In this document: one piece after another, positions 34,464-42,809 of the stretch
Layout of the letters: every line of letters begins with the position of its first letter
How positions within the stretch are numbered: the first letter of the stretch is position 1
Source: Candidatus Tepidiaquacellales bacterium UBA2330
GTDB taxonomy: Bacteria; Bacteroidota; Ignavibacteria; Tepidaquicellales; Tepidaquicellaceae
NCBI GenBank assembly: GCA_002344965.1
Contig: DDUU01000028.1
Location: 1 to 47,578, forward strand
Length of the DNA: 47,578 nucleotides
Direction of reading: 5' to 3'
Position numbers and translations under genes: made by a program
The notes under the pieces: generated by a model
The model's database searches: none
Told to the model about the DNA's origin: nothing
The model's input: only the letters and a program-made list of their open reading frames with translations

Positions 34464-35036
34464 ATGCCACAACTAAAAAGAAGAGAAGTAAGAATTAAAG
34501 TAATGCAGGTTCTTTATGCACACGAAATTTCTAAAGAACCGATCATTAAGATCAAGAAAGACCTGATGAGTGATCTGGAAGGTGAAGATAATTTAACATT
34601 TTCAGATACTCTCATAAAGCATGTAATTGAAAATGAAAAGCTGTTAGATGAGTTTATACTCGGAAAAGTCTTGAACTGGGAACTTGAACGGATGGCTCTG
34701 GTGGACAGAATTATTATGAGAATGGGAATCGCTGAACTATTGTACTTTCCCGATATTCCGCCAAAGGTATCAATTAATGAAGCTATAGATATTGCAAAAG
34801 AGTATTGCACCAGAAGCAGCGGTAAGTTTGTAAACGGCGTGCTTGACGGAATTCATGATGATCTGAAAAGAGACAATAAGCTTGTTAAAACCGGAAGGGG
34901 ACTGTTAAATACCGAGAGTAAAAATAAGAACAGCGGTAAATCCAGGAAGACGCCTGACTTTAAGAAAAAGAAAAACGTTCCGTCCAATAAAACAATTAAA
35001 GATAAAAATACAAAAAAACCTGCCGTAAAGAATTAA
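34464..35036 (+). CDS. nusB: Transcription antitermination protein NusB with basic C-terminal tail
   Basis: Residues ~1-140 form the all-helical NusB domain: RREVRIKVMQVLYAHEIS, the core helix WELERMALVDRIIMRMGIAELLYFPDIPPKVSINEAIDIAKEYC and KFVNGVLDGIHDDLKR. NusB binds boxA RNA with ribosomal protein S10 to prevent premature termination on rRNA operons. The last ~45 residues are a Lys/Asn/Ser-rich disordered tail (KSRKTPDFKKKKNVPSNK) that most NusB proteins lack and that could add RNA affinity. ATG start. It precedes the MFS gene by 41 bases. Confidence 0.93.
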   Translation: MPQLKRREVRIKVMQVLYAHEISKEPIIKIKKDLMSDLEGEDNLTFSDTLIKHVIENEKLLDEFILGKVLNWELERMALVDRIIMRMGIAELLYFPDIPPKVSINEAIDIAKEYCTRSSGKFVNGVLDGIHDDLKRDNKLVKTGRGLLNTESKNKNSGKSRKTPDFKKKKNVPSNKTIKDKNTKKPAVKN

Positions 35037-35077
35037 AACTATTATTTAATAATTACTAACCTGCAAATAAATTATTT

Positions 35078-36289
35078 TTGAAAAATAAATCTCAGGTTTT
35101 AGTATGGTCGTTGTTTGATTTCGGTAATTCATCTTATGCCGTGATCATTGTGGCTTTTGTGTTTGCAGTTTTTTTTAAGGAAGTAATTGCTTCCGGAGAA
35201 AGTATTGGTGACTTTTACTGGTCGCTCGGTATAAATATCTCAATGCTTATCTCCGCTGTATTAAATCCGGTCTTTGGCGCAATTGCTGATTATTCCTCTA
35301 ACAAGAAAAAATTTCTTTTTCTGTTTACTTTGCTTTGCGTTGTATCAACATCACTAATGTATTTCACCGGTGAAGGTACGATAGTTTTCGCTCTGGTTCT
35401 TTTTATTTTATCAAACATCGGATTTCAGACGGGACTTACATTTTACGATGCTTTCATATCTGAAATTTCCGAACCGAAAGATTACAACAAAGTATCGGGA
35501 TACGGTTACGCTGCCGGTTATGTAGGCTCAGTAATTTCAGTAGCTCTAGTATTCCCGCTGAAAGATAATCCGAATTTGCTTTTTGCAATATCAGCCTTTT
35601 TCTTTCTCATTTTTTCATTGCCTCTGTTTCTGTTTCTTAAAGAGAAAAAAAGACCGGCTGAAAATGTAAAAATAAATTATATAGCTTACGGGTTTAAGAA
35701 AGTTCTGACTACACTGAAAAATATTAACAGTTACAGAAATCTGAAGAATTTTCTGTTCTCATTTTTTTTCTATATTGACGCCGTCAATACTATAATATTT
35801 TTCTCGGGTATTTACGCAAGCTCTACTCTGAATTTCACAATTACGGAACTTGCAGTATTCTTTCTGACAGTTCAGATCACTGCTATGATAGGTTCCTTTG
35901 TATTTGTGAAAATAGGTGACAGGATCGGTATAATAAAATCTATATATATAAACCTGATATTCTGGACGTTGATTACACTGGCTGTATTTATTACAAATGA
36001 TAAGAATTCATTTTTTATAATAGGAGGATTCGCAGGATTTTTCCTTGGTTCTACGCAGAGCCTGTCACGGGCTTTGATGACATTTCTCACTCCGCAGGAA
36101 ATAAAGACAGAGTTCTTCGGATTTTACGCATTGATGGACAAGACTTCCACGCTAATCGGACCGCTGACATTCGGTCTGGTCTCATGGCTGTCCGGATCGC
36201 AGAAGCTTGCTATACTCTCTGTCGGATTTTTTTTCTTAGTAGGCATGTTACTCTTACACAAAGTTAAAGTAAAGGAGATTTTAAAATGA
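35078..36289 (+). CDS. MFS transporter of the UMF1/Vps22-like family
   Basis: The 403-residue protein has about 12 transmembrane helices. The opening VWSLFDFGNSSYAVIIVAFVFAVFF is the hallmark of the UMF1 (Atg22-like) major-facilitator family, and FGAIADYSSNKKKFL and FFLGSTQSLSRALMTFLTPQEIKTEFFGFYAL are also typical. Members are thought to export amino acids or similar solutes; the substrate here is unknown. It starts at TTG 35078, and its stop overlaps the next ATG by four bases (36286-36289), indicating coupling with the SirB1-like gene. Confidence 0.92.
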   Translation: MKNKSQVLVWSLFDFGNSSYAVIIVAFVFAVFFKEVIASGESIGDFYWSLGINISMLISAVLNPVFGAIADYSSNKKKFLFLFTLLCVVSTSLMYFTGEGTIVFALVLFILSNIGFQTGLTFYDAFISEISEPKDYNKVSGYGYAAGYVGSVISVALVFPLKDNPNLLFAISAFFFLIFSLPLFLFLKEKKRPAENVKINYIAYGFKKVLTTLKNINSYRNLKNFLFSFFFYIDAVNTIIFFSGIYASSTLNFTITELAVFFLTVQITAMIGSFVFVKIGDRIGIIKSIYINLIFWTLITLAVFITNDKNSFFIIGGFAGFFLGSTQSLSRALMTFLTPQEIKTEFFGFYALMDKTSTLIGPLTFGLVSWLSGSQKLAILSVGFFFLVGMLLLHKVKVKEILK

Positions 36290-37176
36290 CAAACAACAGT
36301 GAACCTGTTATTACCCCGAATAATGAATTTGAACATCTCATTAAACTTTTAGATGACGAGGATGATAATGTCTATTCAAATGTGAAAGACAGATTTCTCT
36401 CTTACGGCGGTGAGTCTGAAAATTATCTGAAAAAGTTTATTAATGATGAAAATATTCTTATTAAAAGAAGAGCAAATGAAATTGTATCTATTATCAGTTT
36501 CAGTAATCTTGAAGAAAATTTTTTCAAACTTAAACAAAAGAGCAGCAGGAATTATCTTTTTAACGCTTCATTCCTTATAGCTGCTCTGGGCTATCCCGGA
36601 ATTGACGTAAAAAAATACGAAAAAATAATAAAAGATTACTCTTCGGAAATAAAACTGAGAGTAATAAACAAATTCAAAAAAGATAATGCTGAATATCCAC
36701 TTGGTATTCTTGAATCTATAAATGAATATCTATTCAGTGAACTGAAATACACCGGCAACAGTGATAATTATTACGATCCTGATAACAGCTTTATGAATAA
36801 AGTAATTGACAATAAGACCGGCATCCCGATCTCACTTTCCGTATTATATCTTCTCATTGCAAAGGAATTGAATCTGCCTGTATTCGGTATTAATATTCCC
36901 GGTCATTTTCTGCTGAAATATGAAAATAAAAATGCGGAATATTATATCGATCCTTTCAACAAAGGTTTGATTATCTCGGGATCTGAAGCGGAGAGATTTG
37001 CAAAAAATATCGGGATTGTAAAATCTGATTTTGATTCTATTCCTTATTTAAAAAAATCTACCGATACTGAGATTATTCTCAGAATGCTCAGAAATCTGCT
37101 TGAGATTTACAGGGAAAAGAATGACACTCTTAAAGTCAGTCAGATAGAAAGACTTATGAATGTTATAATAACCTGA
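36286..37176 (+). CDS. SirB1/transglutaminase-like protein
   Basis: The 296 residues have an alpha-helical, HEAT-like N-terminal half (about 1-100, with DENILIKRRANEIVSIIS). A transglutaminase-like core (Transglut_core2) follows at about 100-240, with YYDPDNSFMNKVIDNKTGIPISLSVLYLLIAKELNLPVFGINIPGHFLLKY and IDPFNKGLII. The usual catalytic Cys of transglutaminases is replaced by Ser (ISLSVLY), as in other SirB1 proteins, which are thus probably not active transglutaminases. Function of the family is unsettled. It overlaps the MFS stop by four bases. Confidence 0.85.
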   Translation: MTNNSEPVITPNNEFEHLIKLLDDEDDNVYSNVKDRFLSYGGESENYLKKFINDENILIKRRANEIVSIISFSNLEENFFKLKQKSSRNYLFNASFLIAALGYPGIDVKKYEKIIKDYSSEIKLRVINKFKKDNAEYPLGILESINEYLFSELKYTGNSDNYYDPDNSFMNKVIDNKTGIPISLSVLYLLIAKELNLPVFGINIPGHFLLKYENKNAEYYIDPFNKGLIISGSEAERFAKNIGIVKSDFDSIPYLKKSTDTEIILRMLRNLLEIYREKNDTLKVSQIERLMNVIIT

Positions 37177-37197
37177 TATGATATTAAAATTTACCTG

Positions 37198-37204
37198 CAG
37201 GAGA
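37198..37204 (+). promoter_or_regulatory. Shine-Dalgarno site deciding the PLD gene start
   Basis: CAGGAGA lies 9 bases before the ATG at 37214 and only just downstream of the alternative ATG at 37178. It supports the shorter form, whose product begins with the signal peptide. Confidence 0.6.
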
Positions 37205-37213
37205 AGTGTATTT

Positions 37214-38431
37214 ATGTTAAAAGTTATTACTGCATTTACGCTTCTCCTGTTTTTATTTACAGAAGGAGCAAGGTCACAGGATGAATTTGAATTGGTTCAG
37301 AGCGCGCCTTCGGAAACTATCTATGAAAACTCTGATCTGCCAAGGACATTTGAAGTCTGGAAAAAAATGATAGATGAGTCAAAAGCTTCCGTAGATATAG
37401 AAGCTTTTTATTTTGCCGACTCAAAAGGAGAACCTCTGGAAAGTATAATCGGGTCAATTAAAAATGCATCTGAAAGAGGAGTGAAAGTCAGAATTATAGT
37501 TGACTCATCCTTTTATTCAAGGAATGACAAATCAGTTGATCTTCTGGAAGGCATAGAAAATATTTCAATAAGGAAGATCCCTTTTGGAAATCTTTCCGGC
37601 GGGGTGATGCATGCAAAGTATTTCATTGTTGATAACGAAAATCTATTTTTAGGCAGTCAGAATATGGACTGGCGGGCGATTAAACATATTCATGAAATAG
37701 GAGTCAGAGTAAAAAATAAATCTCTGGCAAAAACTTTTACGGAGCTTTTTGAAACAGACTGGAATTTATGCGAAGGAAATATTTACGGACTTGCAAATCA
37801 AAAGCCGGTGAATGTAGTAAACTCTGAAAGTCCAGTGATATTAAATTCCGGAAAGTACGGTGAGATGACTCTGTATCCCGCTTTCAGTCCGCCTGCACTG
37901 AATCCGGCGGGATTTAGTTCTGAAGAAGATGAGCTTCTGAAAATAATTGAAAACACGCGGGAAAAATTATTGATACAGATCTATTCATTTTCTGATAAGG
38001 ACAAATATGACACGGTTCAGTACACTAAAATTTCCGATGCACTGATAAAAGCAGCCGGAAGAGATGTAAGTATAAAAATTATATTGCCCGACTGGGCGAT
38101 GAGAGATTATTCGGAAAAATTTTTAAAAGAGCTTTCTCAAGTCAAAAACATTGAAATAAAAATTTCAACCATCCCGCAGCATTCAGGCGGATTCATTCCT
38201 TTTGCAAGGGTTGACCATTCCAAGTATCTGATATCCGATAATGAAATTTCCTGGGTAAGCACCACTAACTGGGAATCAGGATATTTCAGCAGATCCAGAA
38301 ACGTAACATTGATTATTAAAAACATTAAGGTAAATAAAGATCTGGAAAATGTTTTTTATACCGGATGGACAAGTCCGTATGTAAGTTTTATTGATGTGAA
38401 TAAAAAGTATGAACCTGTTAAAAGAAATTAA
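37214..38431 (+). CDS. Secreted phospholipase D-like protein with two HKD motifs
   Basis: The frame also opens at ATG 37178, but ATG 37214 has an AGGAG site 8-9 bases upstream and directly begins a signal peptide (MLKVITAFTLLLFLF), so it is preferred, giving 405 residues. Two HKD motifs mark the phospholipase D superfamily, HAKYFIVDNENLFLGSQN in the first half and HSKYLISDNEISWVSTTN in the second. Members cleave or exchange phosphodiester bonds in phospholipids or DNA; cardiolipin-synthase-like activity is possible, but exported two-motif proteins are often phospholipases or nucleases. It ends the dnaG-led plus-strand run. Confidence 0.88.
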   Translation: MLKVITAFTLLLFLFTEGARSQDEFELVQSAPSETIYENSDLPRTFEVWKKMIDESKASVDIEAFYFADSKGEPLESIIGSIKNASERGVKVRIIVDSSFYSRNDKSVDLLEGIENISIRKIPFGNLSGGVMHAKYFIVDNENLFLGSQNMDWRAIKHIHEIGVRVKNKSLAKTFTELFETDWNLCEGNIYGLANQKPVNVVNSESPVILNSGKYGEMTLYPAFSPPALNPAGFSSEEDELLKIIENTREKLLIQIYSFSDKDKYDTVQYTKISDALIKAAGRDVSIKIILPDWAMRDYSEKFLKELSQVKNIEIKISTIPQHSGGFIPFARVDHSKYLISDNEISWVSTTNWESGYFSRSRNVTLIIKNIKVNKDLENVFYTGWTSPYVSFIDVNKKYEPVKRN

Positions 38432-38512
38432 ACAGAATAATTTTACGGATTTTTTATTTTGATTTTTCCCCGCTGAAATTTACCGGAATAACTTTTTATT
38501 AAAAATAAAAAA

Positions 38513-38536
38513 CCTGCTGTTAAAAATAACAACAGG
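38513..38536 (-). terminator. Intrinsic terminator of the tRNA-Leu transcript
   Basis: CCTGCTGTTA and TAACAACAGG pair at nine of ten positions around AAAA. Read on the minus strand the hairpin follows the tRNA 3' end by about 10 bases and is followed by a TTTTTTATTTTT run, a classical Rho-independent terminator. On the plus strand no T run follows, so it serves the tRNA rather than the PLD gene. Confidence 0.8.
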
Positions 38537-38545
38537 CTTCACATG

Positions 38546-38631
38546 TGCCCGGGATCGGAATCGAACCGATACTGCCTTTACAGACAACAGGATTTTAAGT
38601 CCTGCGCGTCTACCAGTTCCGCCACCCGGGC
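38546..38631 (-). tRNA. tRNA-Leu (anticodon UAA)
   Basis: On the minus strand the 86-base cloverleaf runs from GCCCGGG at 38631 to CCCGGGC plus discriminator A at 38546. The D-arm reads GGCGGAACTGGTAGACGC, the anticodon stem CAGGA/TCCTG encloses CTTAAAA with anticodon TAA, and the TpsiC arm is CGGTTCGATTCCG. The long variable arm (GTTGTCTGTAAAGGCAGT) identifies a class II tRNA. The terminal CCA is not encoded. It has its own terminator and lies between plus-strand genes. Confidence 0.97.
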
Positions 38632-38805
38632 GGTAATTTTTGAAAAGTCAAAATACTATCTTTAGTTATCTTTTTCTACTTAAAAATGAATATTCCTGAT
38701 ATTGACCTCAAGCGTTAAAGTTTAAAACCGGTTTAGTAAGAATTGTTTAATTGTTTTATAAAATTAAAACTGATAAGTTAATTACCAACTTTTTTCAATT
38801 TTCAT

Positions 38806-39285
38806 ATGACCAGTATAAATATAAGAACCGGATTCGGATATGACGTTCACAGGTTTGCAAAGGGAAGAAAATTAATGTTAGGCGGAGTTGAAATTCCTTT
38901 TGAAAAAGGATTAGACGGACATTCCGACGCCGACGTTCTTCTTCATTCAGTTTGCGATGCAATACTCGGCGCAGCCGGCTTTAAGGATATCGGCAATCAG
39001 TTTCCGGATAATGATGCTGAGTTTAAGAATATTTCCAGCCTGATTTTGCTTAAGAGATCTTATGAACTGATCAGCAGTAACGGCTGGCATATCGGTAATC
39101 TTGACTGCACTCTTGTCCTTGAGAAACCTAAAATTTTCCCTTATACAGATCAGATGAAAAAAAATATTGCGGAAATTATTCTTACTGATGATATTTCAAT
39201 AAAGGCAACAACATCCGAAGGCCTGGGCTTTGCAGGCAGAGAAGAAGGGTGCGTTGCTTATTCAACGGTTCTTTTATTTAAATAA
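38806..39285 (+). CDS. ispF: 2-C-methyl-D-erythritol 2,4-cyclodiphosphate synthase
   Basis: The 159-residue enzyme acts in the non-mevalonate (MEP) isoprenoid pathway, converting CDP-methylerythritol phosphate to the cyclodiphosphate with release of CMP. It has the metal site D13-x-H15 in GYDVHRF and H48 in LLHSVCDAILGAAGFKDIGNQFP, plus LDGHSDADVLLH and the C-terminal KATTSEGLGFAGREEG. Length is as expected. It starts at ATG 38806, 9 bases before the PAP2 gene, probably forming an operon with PAP2 and lnt. Confidence 0.97.
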   Translation: MTSINIRTGFGYDVHRFAKGRKLMLGGVEIPFEKGLDGHSDADVLLHSVCDAILGAAGFKDIGNQFPDNDAEFKNISSLILLKRSYELISSNGWHIGNLDCTLVLEKPKIFPYTDQMKKNIAEIILTDDISIKATTSEGLGFAGREEGCVAYSTVLLFK

Positions 39286-39294
39286 AATTTCCAG

Positions 39295-39861
39295 GTGAAT
39301 ATACTGCAAAACATTGATGCTGCTCTTTTTCATTTTTTTAATCAAACGCTGGCTAATCCGGTCACCGACAGACTAATGCCTTTCATTACAGAGAGGGAAA
39401 ACTGGTTCATTTTTTATGTTCTGATCTGGCTGTATCTTGTTATAAAAGGCGGAAGGAAAGGTCAGGTTGCGGCTGTACTTATTTTAATCGTAATACTTAT
39501 TGCAGATCAGTTTTCAAACAATGTCTTGAAATTTTACTTTGAAAGAACAAGACCTTGTCATGTACTTAGCGATGTGAATCTTCTGATAAATTGTTCAGAG
39601 TCATTTTCCTTTCCTTCAAACCACGCTGTAAATAATTTCGCAGCGGCTTATCTGTTTTCAAATTTTTATCCGGATATAAAAAAGTTTCTGTACTCAGGCG
39701 CAGCCATAATTGCATTGTCAAGAGTAATGTGCGGAGTTCATTATCCGTTTGATATTTTTACCGGCGCTCTTATAGGAATGTTTTTTGCCGCCGCCGTAAT
39801 TGCTCTCTGGAATATTCTTAACAGGAAGCTTAATTTTTTAAAATCTCCCGAAAAAAATTAA
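39295..39861 (+). CDS. PAP2-family membrane phosphatase (possible undecaprenyl-diphosphatase)
   Basis: The 188-residue membrane protein has the three PAP2 signature motifs: KFYFERTRP, FPSNHAVN (PSGH-like, with N for G) and SRVMCGVHYPFDIFTG with the catalytic histidine. About five transmembrane helices are present. Members remove phosphate from lipid diphosphates such as undecaprenyl diphosphate, recycling the peptidoglycan carrier lipid, or from phosphatidate. Position between ispF (isoprenoid synthesis) and lnt (lipoprotein maturation) fits a lipid-carrier role. The start is GTG at 39295, 2 bases separate its stop from the lnt start. Confidence 0.9.
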   Translation: MNILQNIDAALFHFFNQTLANPVTDRLMPFITERENWFIFYVLIWLYLVIKGGRKGQVAAVLILIVILIADQFSNNVLKFYFERTRPCHVLSDVNLLINCSESFSFPSNHAVNNFAAAYLFSNFYPDIKKFLYSGAAIIALSRVMCGVHYPFDIFTGALIGMFFAAAVIALWNILNRKLNFLKSPEKN

Positions 39862-39863
39862 TC

Positions 39864-41531
39864 TTGAACAATTTAAAAATTTTTTCCGGATCTTCAGTTT
39901 CTATAAAACTTCTGATTCCTTTGGCAGGAATTTTTTTTGCGCTTTCATTTCCGCCTGTAGATCTTAATTATCTGATATTCATATCTTTTGTAATAATCAT
40001 TCACATTTTTTTCCGGACGAAAAATTTCAAATCAGCTTTTATCCGATCTTATATGATTTTTTTTACCGCCTGCATCATTTCCGTTTCATGGATTATGCTG
40101 AGCGGTATGAGGGATAACGCTGACAGGTTTCTGATAATAGGAGGGATTTTCATACTTCTGGTCTACCCTTTGTTTTTTGTAATGCCGCTGTTAGTATTTT
40201 ATAAAATCAAAAGTAAATTTACTTTCAGATTCGGAAGCATATTTACTCTGATTCTGTTTCCGGTTGTATGGACAGGTTTTGAATATATCTCAACCATAGG
40301 TCAGATAAATTTCCCATGGCTTTTTGCCGGTAATACGCTGACATATAATCCCGCTAAGATCCAGTATGCTGAGATTACCGGCATCTTCGGTGTTTCATTC
40401 TGGGTATGCTGTATATCAGTTATGCTGTATGTGCTTTACCGGAATATCTTTGAAGTAAAAATACCTTACTCATCATTTAAGAATATTTCGGTTTTGGTCT
40501 GCCTGATACTGCTTTATTTCTTTCCCGATTTTTACAATTCAAGTTTATCGGATTTTAAAAAAATTACCGGGTCATCGCACGGGAAAATTAAAACCGGAAT
40601 CATACAGCCGAATATTAATCCGTGGTTGAAATGGGGAGGAAAGCAGGATGAACTTGTCAGCGGTTATGCGGAGCAGATACGTGACCTGTATATTTCAAAT
40701 CCTGATATTGAATTAATAATTTTACCGGAAACCGCGCTGCCCTATTTTTTCCGTGAGAAATATTTTGAAGAAAAATTTCTGATTTTAAAAAATTTATGCG
40801 ACAGCATTCAAATCCCGATACTCATCGGTACGCCTGATCTTGAATATTATGAAAACCCTGACGAAGCGCCGGTGGATGCAAAAATAATGAGATCTACAGG
40901 AAAAAAATATGACACATACAACACAGCGGTTTTATTCGAGCCGGAAATTGACAAGAATGAATATCAGAAACATCAGAAGGTAAAACTGGTGATAGGCAGC
41001 GAGAGAATGCCTTATCAGGAATTACTACCGTTTACGAAAAGTCTGATCGAGTGGGGAGTGGGGCTCGGCAGCTGGCAGATCGGAAAAGATACAAATAATT
41101 TTACTTTAAAAAATAATGTAACATTTAATACTGCTGTCTGCTATGAATCAGTATATCCGGAATTCTTTGCGGACTTTGTAAAAAAGGGAGCTGACTTTTC
41201 TGTAATAATTACTAATGACGGCTGGTGGGGGAAATTTTTCGGCACTTATCAGCATAACCAGTTCGCTGTATTCAGAGCCATTGAAAACAGAAGATGGATC
41301 GCACGATGCGCCAATACAGGAATTTCTGATTTCATTAGTCCCTACGGTGAGATTTTTCAGCACACTGAAATTGATGAAAAAACTTCTATAGTAAGGGAAA
41401 TTGATCTGATAAGTGAAACTACTTTTTATACTAAGCACGGTGATGCACCTGCTGAATATTGTCTGTATCTTTCTTTACTTATTTTCGGGATTTGCTTTTT
41501 TATAAAAAACGAAAAAAAATCAGCCCCATAG
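39864..41531 (+). CDS. lnt: Apolipoprotein N-acyltransferase
   Basis: The 555-residue inner-membrane enzyme adds the third acyl chain to bacterial lipoproteins. About seven N-terminal transmembrane helices precede a periplasmic nitrilase-like domain with its E-K-C triad: the glutamate in ILPETALPYF, a lysine in the KHQKVKLVIGSERMPYQE block, and the cysteine in TAVCYESVYPEFF. NDGWWGKFFGTYQHNQFAVFRAIENRRWIARCANTGIS is the conserved distal segment. The start is TTG at 39864. The last 12 bases overlap the 3' end of the convergent HU-like gene. Several lipoproteins in this window (BamD, DUF1287, 46169) are likely substrates. Confidence 0.95.
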   Translation: MNNLKIFSGSSVSIKLLIPLAGIFFALSFPPVDLNYLIFISFVIIIHIFFRTKNFKSAFIRSYMIFFTACIISVSWIMLSGMRDNADRFLIIGGIFILLVYPLFFVMPLLVFYKIKSKFTFRFGSIFTLILFPVVWTGFEYISTIGQINFPWLFAGNTLTYNPAKIQYAEITGIFGVSFWVCCISVMLYVLYRNIFEVKIPYSSFKNISVLVCLILLYFFPDFYNSSLSDFKKITGSSHGKIKTGIIQPNINPWLKWGGKQDELVSGYAEQIRDLYISNPDIELIILPETALPYFFREKYFEEKFLILKNLCDSIQIPILIGTPDLEYYENPDEAPVDAKIMRSTGKKYDTYNTAVLFEPEIDKNEYQKHQKVKLVIGSERMPYQELLPFTKSLIEWGVGLGSWQIGKDTNNFTLKNNVTFNTAVCYESVYPEFFADFVKKGADFSVIITNDGWWGKFFGTYQHNQFAVFRAIENRRWIARCANTGISDFISPYGEIFQHTEIDEKTSIVREIDLISETTFYTKHGDAPAEYCLYLSLLIFGICFFIKNEKKSAP

Positions 41532-42026
41532 ATTTTTTTTATCGGAATTCCTGCCGGAATTTACTATGTCATTGTGCAGATCTATTACTTTATCCGGCAG
41601 CAGACGTCTCTCAGGAAGTTCAATCTCTTCAATAGTTTTTTCAGAATTTATAATTTCTTCAGTCAAATCTTCTTCCAATTCATTACTTATAAATCCTTTA
41701 TCAAACTCCGTAATGCCGTTTGAATTTAAAATATTATTCAGCTTATTATTGTCAAATACTTTTCTGACAGGCGACAGGTTTTCAAATATCTTGTTAACTT
41801 TTGTATGTAGTTTTTCTGAAGGAGTGAAACGGATTTTTCTTAAAGGATTAATTTCGGATGAAACAGATTTCACATTAAAATCTCCGAATGACTTTATCTT
41901 TAAAACCGGTTCAGATAAAAATGATCTTGAAAAATTTTTAATCATAGAGTCTAAAATTAATTCAGCTTCCTGTCTGCTTATGCCGCATTGAATGGAAACA
42001 CCTGATATTAATTCTGATCTGTTCAA
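41520..42026 (-). CDS. Divergent HU-family DNA-binding protein with long C-terminal extension
   Basis: The N-terminal ~75 residues match HU/IHF: MNRSELISGVSIQCGISRQEAELILDSMIKNFSRSF, then KIKSFGDFNVKSVSS and a basic arm-like KIRFTPSEKLHTKVNKI. The RNPxTG tip of the DNA-binding arm is replaced by INPLRKI. A polar extension of ~90 residues (acidic from ~125 to 145) follows, ending NLWG. HU proteins bend and package DNA, but the extension and altered arm suggest a specialised role. It begins with TTG at 42026, 2 bases after the neighbouring HU gene stop, and its 3' end overlaps lnt by 12 bases. Confidence 0.78.
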   Translation of the reverse strand: MNRSELISGVSIQCGISRQEAELILDSMIKNFSRSFLSEPVLKIKSFGDFNVKSVSSEINPLRKIRFTPSEKLHTKVNKIFENLSPVRKVFDNNKLNNILNSNGITEFDKGFISNELEEDLTEEIINSEKTIEEIELPERRLLPDKVIDLHNDIVNSGRNSDKKNLWG

Positions 42027-42028
42027 TT

Positions 42029-42289
42029 TTAAATTAAATTGTTATTGGTTTCGGTTTCAAAAACTATTTCTATCACAGGAGGATTGATATTAATAAAAGA
42101 GCCGTCATTTATTATTCTGCATCTTTTCTTTTTCAGTTTAAAACTACCAAAACCATTTATTGAAACATCTTTTCCGCTCATAAGCTCTTTTGATATTAAT
42201 TCAAATGAAGTACTCACAGCGCATCGGCATTTGCTTTTTTTAATTCCGGTATCTTCTGCAATTTTCTTTATTAATTCTTTCTTATTCAT
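42029..42289 (-). CDS. HU-family DNA-binding protein, atypical
   Basis: This 86-residue HU-like protein has the dimer helices MNKKELIKKIAEDTGIKKSKCRCAVSTSFELISKELMSGKDVSINGFGSFKLKKKRCR, where GFGSFK is the typical turn. After the turn the canonical RNPQTGE loop is absent; IINDGSFININPP is there instead, ending EIVFETETNNNLI. Such divergent members may bind DNA weakly or bind something else. It lies 4 bases after the fRMsr stop and precedes a second HU-like gene by 2 bases. The two may form a heterodimer. Confidence 0.85.
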   Translation of the reverse strand: MNKKELIKKIAEDTGIKKSKCRCAVSTSFELISKELMSGKDVSINGFGSFKLKKKRCRIINDGSFININPPVIEIVFETETNNNLI

Positions 42290-42293
42290 ATTT

Positions 42294-42797
42294 TTACTTT
42301 CCCGGAAAAATGTTTATAATTTTTTCTATCATCAATTCAAGATATTTTTTATCAGTAACGTCAAAGCAGGAATAATCACCGCTGTCAATATCAAGCACGG
42401 CTGCAACTTCCCCATCTTTTAAAACCGGAATTACAATTTCAGATTTTGACAACGGGTCACAGACTATATGTCCCGGAAATTCTTCAACATTTTCAACTAT
42501 CACCGTCATTTTGCTTTCCGCAGCTTTCCCGCAAACGCCTTTCCCGAAAGAGATACGGGTGCATGCTACCCTTCCCTGAAACGGACCGAGTACAAGTTCC
42601 TGAGGATTGTCTTTGCTTTTCAGATAAAATCCTACCCATATAAAATTTTCAAAACTATATTTTAATGCAGAACATATATTCCCCAGATTAGCAATGAGAT
42701 CACTCTCATCCTTTATTAAAGCTCTAATCTGCGGTAAAAGCATTTCGTATTTTTCCTTTTTTTCTTCTGATTCCGCTATTTCTAATTTAAATGCCAA
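42294..42797 (-). CDS. msrC: Free methionine-(R)-sulfoxide reductase (GAF domain)
   Basis: The 167-residue GAF-domain protein matches the fRMsr family, which reduces free methionine-R-sulfoxide using thioredoxin. NFIWVGFYLK, LGPFQGRVACTRISFGKGVCGKAA and GHIVCDPLSKSEIVIPVLKDGEVAAVLDIDS carry the expected catalytic cysteines (C79, C89 and C113). The start is TTG at 42797. It follows ligA by 12 bases and precedes the HU-like gene by 4, so oxidative-stress repair, DNA ligation and nucleoid proteins share a transcript. Confidence 0.92.
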   Translation of the reverse strand: MAFKLEIAESEEKKEKYEMLLPQIRALIKDESDLIANLGNICSALKYSFENFIWVGFYLKSKDNPQELVLGPFQGRVACTRISFGKGVCGKAAESKMTVIVENVEEFPGHIVCDPLSKSEIVIPVLKDGEVAAVLDIDSGDYSCFDVTDKKYLELMIEKIINIFPGK

Positions 42798-42809
42798 CTG
42801 TATCCGTAA

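Noticed and set aside
38546..38631. tRNA-Leu as an integration site for a mobile element
   Set aside because: No integrase, no direct duplication of the tRNA 3' end and only core genes on both sides were found.
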